From assembly GCF_030272615.1 (NCBI RefSeq), contig NC_081412.1:139254747-139318746 (forward strand): DNA of 64,000 bases. Direction: 5' to 3'. A program made the translations under genes and the position numbers. Positions 59,839-64,000 of this stretch are shown here, piece after piece. A model generated the notes under the pieces. It had not been told where the DNA came from. It saw nothing but the letters and a program-made list of their open reading frames with translations, and did not search any database. This DNA comes from Cryptomeria japonica (taxonomy: Eukaryota > Streptophyta > Pinopsida > Cupressales > Cupressaceae). Within the stretch, counting starts at the first letter, position 1. Every line of letters starts with the position of its first letter.

Positions 59839-61198
59839 GTTACAATTTGAAATAGATCCACCAAAATCAAGTTTATACTCTCCATAAACTTCTTACTATC
59901 TCTTATTACTGTCTTTGTTCTTTGAATTGTATCGGTGAAGTGTTGCATATGCTCTGCCAATGTTCTCTGTCCCTGTACAAGTGCCTCAGATATTTCCTTC
60001 CACATGAATGCTAGATAGTCCAATCTTGGACTCAGTCTTAGTCTCAAATTCTTTGCCTTATCCACTATTCTCTCCTTTTCTCTTCCTAGCTTAAGTAACT
60101 CTTCCTCAAAAGTTGTTATCTTCTGTTCAAAAACTGATAATGTATCAGGTGAGTTAACAAAACTGTCTACAAGTTTATTGATTTCATCCTGTACCTTGCT
60201 CATCTTCTTATCTATGTCTACTGTCAAAAATTTTGTTTTGCAAGTATCTTTATACAGAGTTTTAAGTTCCTTTAATAAGTTGCACAGTTTTGGTAGAAGT
60301 GTGTCAAATTCTCTAGTACACTTTATCTGATCTTCAAAGAATTTTTTCTTTTCAATTTCTACCTTATTCTTCAAAGTCTCTTCCTTTATTTGCTCAATAG
60401 TCACTGTGTTCTCAGTGATGTATTTACACAAGGTATCAATTTGTTTTAAAGAATCCTTATTGTCTATGTTACAATTAGGAGCTATTACCTTCAAAATTGG
60501 GATTGTGTCATATATAGCTTTATAAGCTTGTGAACTACAATCTGTTATCCTTTTGATTGAATCTAAGAGTACTTCAGTTACATTTGTTGATTTGTGGCTT
60601 GCTGAGGAGGAACCAACATTCTGAATTCCGCCGGTGAGGAAGTAACCAAGCTTGTTGTGACCTCTAGTAGGTCTGTTTGTGTTTGCATTTCCTTAAGCAA
60701 TGGTTTGTGTACTTCTCCTATTGCTGGTTGTACTGTTTCCTCATGACTCTGTTCCTGTACCTATTCATGTTATGGAGCATTTTGCTCTTCTTGTCTCTTT
60801 GTTTGTTGCTCTGTGTTATCATCTGCAGGTTTCTCTTGTGTTTGATCAGTTTTCTCAGTTACCGGTGGCTCACTAGCCATGTTTGTCTTACCAGTTGTAT
60901 CTTTATCTACCACAATTTTGATCTTTTATGTATCAACATCCACTGTGTATAAGACTTCAAGATTAGGATTTATATCCTCTGTATTCATACTTTCAACTGT
61001 TGGTTGATCTTCTGTAGTTGTTGTTACCGGTGATGTAATCGAAGGAGGTGGGGGTAAGTTGTCTTTTACTTTGATACTAGGAGGTCCACCAACTTTTCCT
61101 TTACCCTTGTCTCTCTCCTTCTGGTATACCTATATAGGTTTGTGGCTCATGTACTCTTCCTGTTTTTATTTTTCAACTAGGAATATATCCCATGCATT
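59839..61198 (-). pseudogene. C2 coiled-coil protein, C-terminal part
   Basis: Reading leftward from 61,198: several stops, a low-complexity acidic stretch rich in Glu, Gln, Thr and Pro (61,150-60,700), a frameshift near 60,590, then an open frame to the GTTAC at 59,839. The last 230 residues are charged and helical, with heptad-like spacing (IEQIKEETLKNKVEIEKKKF, later FEQKITTFEEELLKLGREKE) and a LDYLAFMWKEISEALVQGQR segment. The frame originally continued past the solo LTR for about ten codons. I recognise no domain; it is not a Copia gag. Confidence 0.6.
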
Positions 61199-62254
61199 TT
61201 ATGTTTCTTCAGTTACCTCATTAACTCTTCCTACCATTAAAGCAATATGTCGGTGTGCAGTAGAGAATACTGACCAGTTGGCTTCTGCAATTAAATCATC
61301 TATCTCCTTAGGTGAGTTTATTGGGGAAACAACTAGTAACTTTTCAATTTTGATTTTCTTATCAAGCTCTATAACAACTTGTCTTCTTGCTTCTAGTCTT
61401 TTGAACAGTTCATCTGGTACTTCATCTATCACTTCCATCAAAAATTTCTTATACATGTCCATTTGCAAAATAACACTGTTTTCCACTTGTTCTTTTTCAT
61501 CTGCTGTCAGAGTGTCGTACAATTTCTTTATATTCTTTAGTTTCCCTTCCTCTGTAATTTCATTTAGAAATATGTCAAGAAGGGCCATGTTTTGTTTGGT
61601 CTTCTTCTTCTTTGGTGTAGTTTTCTTAACCGGAGATCTTACTGCTTGCTATTTCTTTCTAGTTCTCCTAGGTGAGGGTGTGGTTGCTGGTGAAGGATCT
61701 CTTTTCCTTACAACTCTTTTGAAAGTTGCAGGCATGTCATTCTCTGAAGAAGTAGCTACCGGTGATAGGTGAGTTTCGAGCTGTAGAGATCCTAACTCAT
61801 CCTCAGTGATACCGGTTTGTTTCAATACATCTTCTTTAATAGCCTTAGCCTGTCTAGAGCCTCTTCTCACAACTGCTTCAACCTTTTTCACTATCTTCTT
61901 AGATTGAATTTGACTTTCTATGGTCTCAACACTACCAAATACTTCTTCCTTCTTCTTTATATCTTCAATTTCTTTACAAAATCTCATAGTCATATCCTGC
62001 ATCTCATTCTTTGTTATCATGTTCTCCAGATTCAACTTGCTTATCTGATCATTAAGTGATTCCTTTTCATCATTCTCATTTTGCATCTTTTCACAAAGTT
62101 CTCTTCTCTTGTTTCTTGAAATGGTAAGATTTTCTTGATGTGCCTGAATGATATCCTGAGCTACCTTTAGATCATCTTCTAGTTTGATATTTTTCAATTT
62201 CTCTGCATCATAGTCTGAAAGAGCTGCTTCAAGTTGCTTCATTAGATTTTCCAT
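61199..62254 (-). pseudogene. C2 coiled-coil protein, N-terminal part
   Basis: First ATG at 62,254, 57 bases beyond the primer site; the frame stays open to 61,199 except for one TAG at 61,649. Residues about 1-125 form a clear coiled coil (MENLMKQLEAALSDYDAEKL, later NDQISKLNLENMITKNEM). A basic, Ser/Thr/Pro-rich hinge follows (RKRDPSPATTPSPRR, then KKTTPKKKKTKQ), then a second helical domain (LLDIFLNEITEEGKL, later AEANWSVFSTAHRHIALMVG). The design resembles structural or scaffold proteins more than a retroelement enzyme. Origin unknown: captured host gene, highly changed gag, or a lineage-specific frame. Confidence 0.7.
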
Positions 62255-62310
62255 ATCTACCGATGTCAAGATCTTCCTCAAGTTGTTAGGCTTCTGAAAA
62301 TAGAGGACCA

Positions 62311-62323
62311 AGCTCTGATACCA
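62311..62323 (-). other. C2 primer-binding site
   Basis: Minus strand TGGTATCAGAGCT, two bases after the LTR end CCTAACA. Identical in the first 12 bases to C1 and to the remnant at 25,313. Confidence 0.85.
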
Positions 62324-62325
62324 AT

Positions 62326-63125
62326 TGTTAGGATTCCCACAGATACTGAGAGGGGGGGTGAATCAGTATCTAACCAGTGAATAGAATTTCTTAACTTAAA
62401 ACATGTAGAGCATATTATAACAGTGTACCAGTATGCAAGAAATAATGCAATAAACAGAATTAAAAACAACCACATGAAAAACACACCATAACACAATGAT
62501 TTAACAAGGAAACCCAGTGTGGGAAAAACCTCAGTGGGATTTGTGACCCACAATATTCACTTACTGGCCAATAAGAGAATATTACTTACAAGAGGGGCCT
62601 GCACATGCAGGAAGGCCAACTACCCAAAGCTCACTGCTCAATGGGAAGTCTTACTGACTTACAATGATGGATTATACAAATCCAATATCTTGTATTGCTT
62701 CAGGATAGCATCTATAATGCCAGATCCAGTATCGATTTCTGCTCTGCTTCTTACATAAACCCTTAACCTATAATTCACATAATAGGTTTGCCTTATTTCG
62801 CCTAAATATGATCTTCTATCTTACTTACAAATGTTCTACAATGATCTCTCTTATATAAGAGTCATTTTACAATGATTCCAAGTCGGCTTACAAAGATTTT
62901 ACAATAACAAACAAAATACAATATAACAAAAATCATGTCGGCCTCTATGTCGGTATGCTTCCTTTCTCTGCTAGTGTCGGTGGTCTGAGTGCCAGTGTAG
63001 AGTCTGATCTTGCTAGTGTCGGTGTAGTGTAATGCCTTGCCGGTGCCATAGAATTGTAAGGTTGCCATCAATGACAAAACCTTCAATCACCTACAATGTC
63101 TCATTGGAGTGTGCATATGCCAACA
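62326..63125 (-). repeat. C2 5' LTR (800 bp)
   Basis: Starts TGTTGGCATATGCACACTCC at 63,125 and ends GGGAATCCTAACA at 62,326 on the minus strand. It retains the 31-base segment with the TATA-like palindrome at 62,848-62,861. Confidence 0.9.
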
Positions 63126-64000
63126 ATAAATTGAGATGTAATGTGCCAATGCAAGTTGTATAAAATTTAATATGCAATGATTTTAATAAATGCAACTAAT
63201 AATGTAATTAGATGCTAGAATGTAAGAAAATCAAATTACACAATGTGCATAAACTAAATCAGAAGATATGAAAGCATAAGACATGTTGGGTTTACCAAAA
63301 TGACATGTAATATAATGAGATCTAAGTTCTCAAATACCTCTTACATAGCATTGGAACATGAATAGGTTTAGCTACAATCTCGATAGGAGAGTTGAATATT
63401 GGGATTCTATTTCTTTGTTGAAATGGATTTCAGATTGAGAAGTGTGTGTATAAGATAAGGGGTTAATGATAGAAAAATTATTTATTTCAACAATGTATAG
63501 AAAATACAAAGAAAGAATAGACACAATAAGCTTGATCTAGAAAAAAAAAGATAAAAAGGGAACCTAGATCTCAAATCTAGAGTAAAAAGTATTAGACATG
63601 GGTGCTATGCACCCTAGTCTAAAGGTGTCTGAAATTGAAGGTGAGAAATAATGTAGTTTGAAAGCTTTGAAATGTTGTCTCCCAAGATTTCAAGAAAATT
63701 TAGATTATTCTAGGTTTTTTTCGCTTGTTTTAAATGTGTTACAACCTATAACTATCTGCTCCACGCTCTTGTAAATATTTTACTATTGGATCTAAACATG
63801 CACACATGAAAATAAGGGTTGTGTTGTATAGGGGCTTTCCTAAGTCAAACCTCATGTTGGTGTTCTCACCTCTACAATATCTATGATGAGTGAAAAGAGT
63901 GTATCCTCATAAGGATAGAGGCTAAGGAAATTATCAATTCTAAAATGATAAGATTGTCTTAGGTATGAAACCCTTTCTTAGAGTTCTACATAAATGTGGT
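63126..64000 (+). repeat. Unknown repeat, inverted copy of 26,341-26,640
   Basis: The first five bases are the right ATAAA of C2. From about 63,580 on, similarity to the minus strand of 26,640-26,341 is visible, strongest at 63,837-63,866. No gene or LTR border was identified. Confidence 0.45.

Larger units (their letters stand above)
57370..63125 (-). mobile_element. C2: Copia-type element with coiled-coil cargo
   Basis: LTRs at 62,326-63,125 (5') and 57,370-58,138 (3'), each with TGTTGG...CTAACA ends on the minus strand. ATAAA flanks both sides (57,365-57,369; 63,126-63,130), a perfect 5-bp target duplication. PBS TGGTATCAGAGC and PPT AAAGGGGGAGAT are of Copia type and match C1. The interior (4.2 kb, of which 1.46 kb is a later solo LTR) encodes a broken frame of about 800 codons, rich in coiled coil, and no gag, protease, integrase, reverse transcriptase or RNase H. 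It must rely on a Copia partner. The LTRs differ by about 5% by eye, so it is not new. Confidence 0.9.

Overview
The window looks like nuclear DNA of a seed plant with a large, transposon-filled genome. A conifer or other gymnosperm is plausible from the AT-rich sequence and the very long nested LTR elements, but the sequence does not prove it. There is one host gene: a fructokinase (pfkB family) on the minus strand, 18,566-23,192. Its seven coding exons join in phase into a complete 347-residue protein. Almost everything else is LTR retrotransposons, their decayed remains, and simple or satellite repeats.

Left part (1-14,851). Element G1 is a minus-strand, Tat-like Gypsy element that carries a gag-like frame but no reverse transcriptase or integrase. 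It runs from beyond the left edge to 10,635. It sits inside the 5' LTR of C1, a plus-strand Copia element (10,636-14,851) in which a deletion joins the start of integrase to the end of reverse transcriptase/RNase H. C1 in turn borders a decayed minus-strand Gypsy gag (about 14,900-15,850). The fructokinase gene and its flanks follow. At 24,096-25,327 there are minus-strand Copia signals (PBS and PPT).

Central part (26,340-56,790). O1 is a 25 kb plus-strand Gypsy element of Tat type (27,955-53,379). It has gag, protease, a G-patch-like segment, reverse transcriptase, RNase H, a second RNase H and integrase, all broken by stops and frameshifts. Its 5' LTR is interrupted by I1 (29,328-37,134), a younger element that encodes only gag plus a protease-like domain and is flanked by a clear 5-bp target duplication, GTTGT. 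To the right of O1 lie CT tracts, a 1.75 kb array of short units in alternating orientation (53,790-55,540), and GA tracts.

Right part (57,370-63,125). C2 is a minus-strand element with Copia PBS, PPT and LTR ends and an ATAAA target duplication. Its interior encodes a long coiled-coil-rich frame and no recognisable Copia protein. A solo Gypsy-type LTR with GTTAC duplications sits inside it.

Relative order of events, inferred from nesting and LTR similarity: O1 before I1; C2 before the solo LTR; C1 before G1. Three of the four long elements with two recognisable LTR ends (G1, I1, C2) encode no replication enzymes, so they must have depended on partners in trans. I1 and O1 share a primer-binding site; C2 and C1 share both PBS and PPT blocks. 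The strongest candidates for something new are the coiled-coil cargo of C2, the GC-rich palindromic module repeated in I1, and the alternating-orientation satellite. Coordinates come from reading the sequence by eye; exon and LTR borders were checked base by base, but family assignments were not searched against any database.
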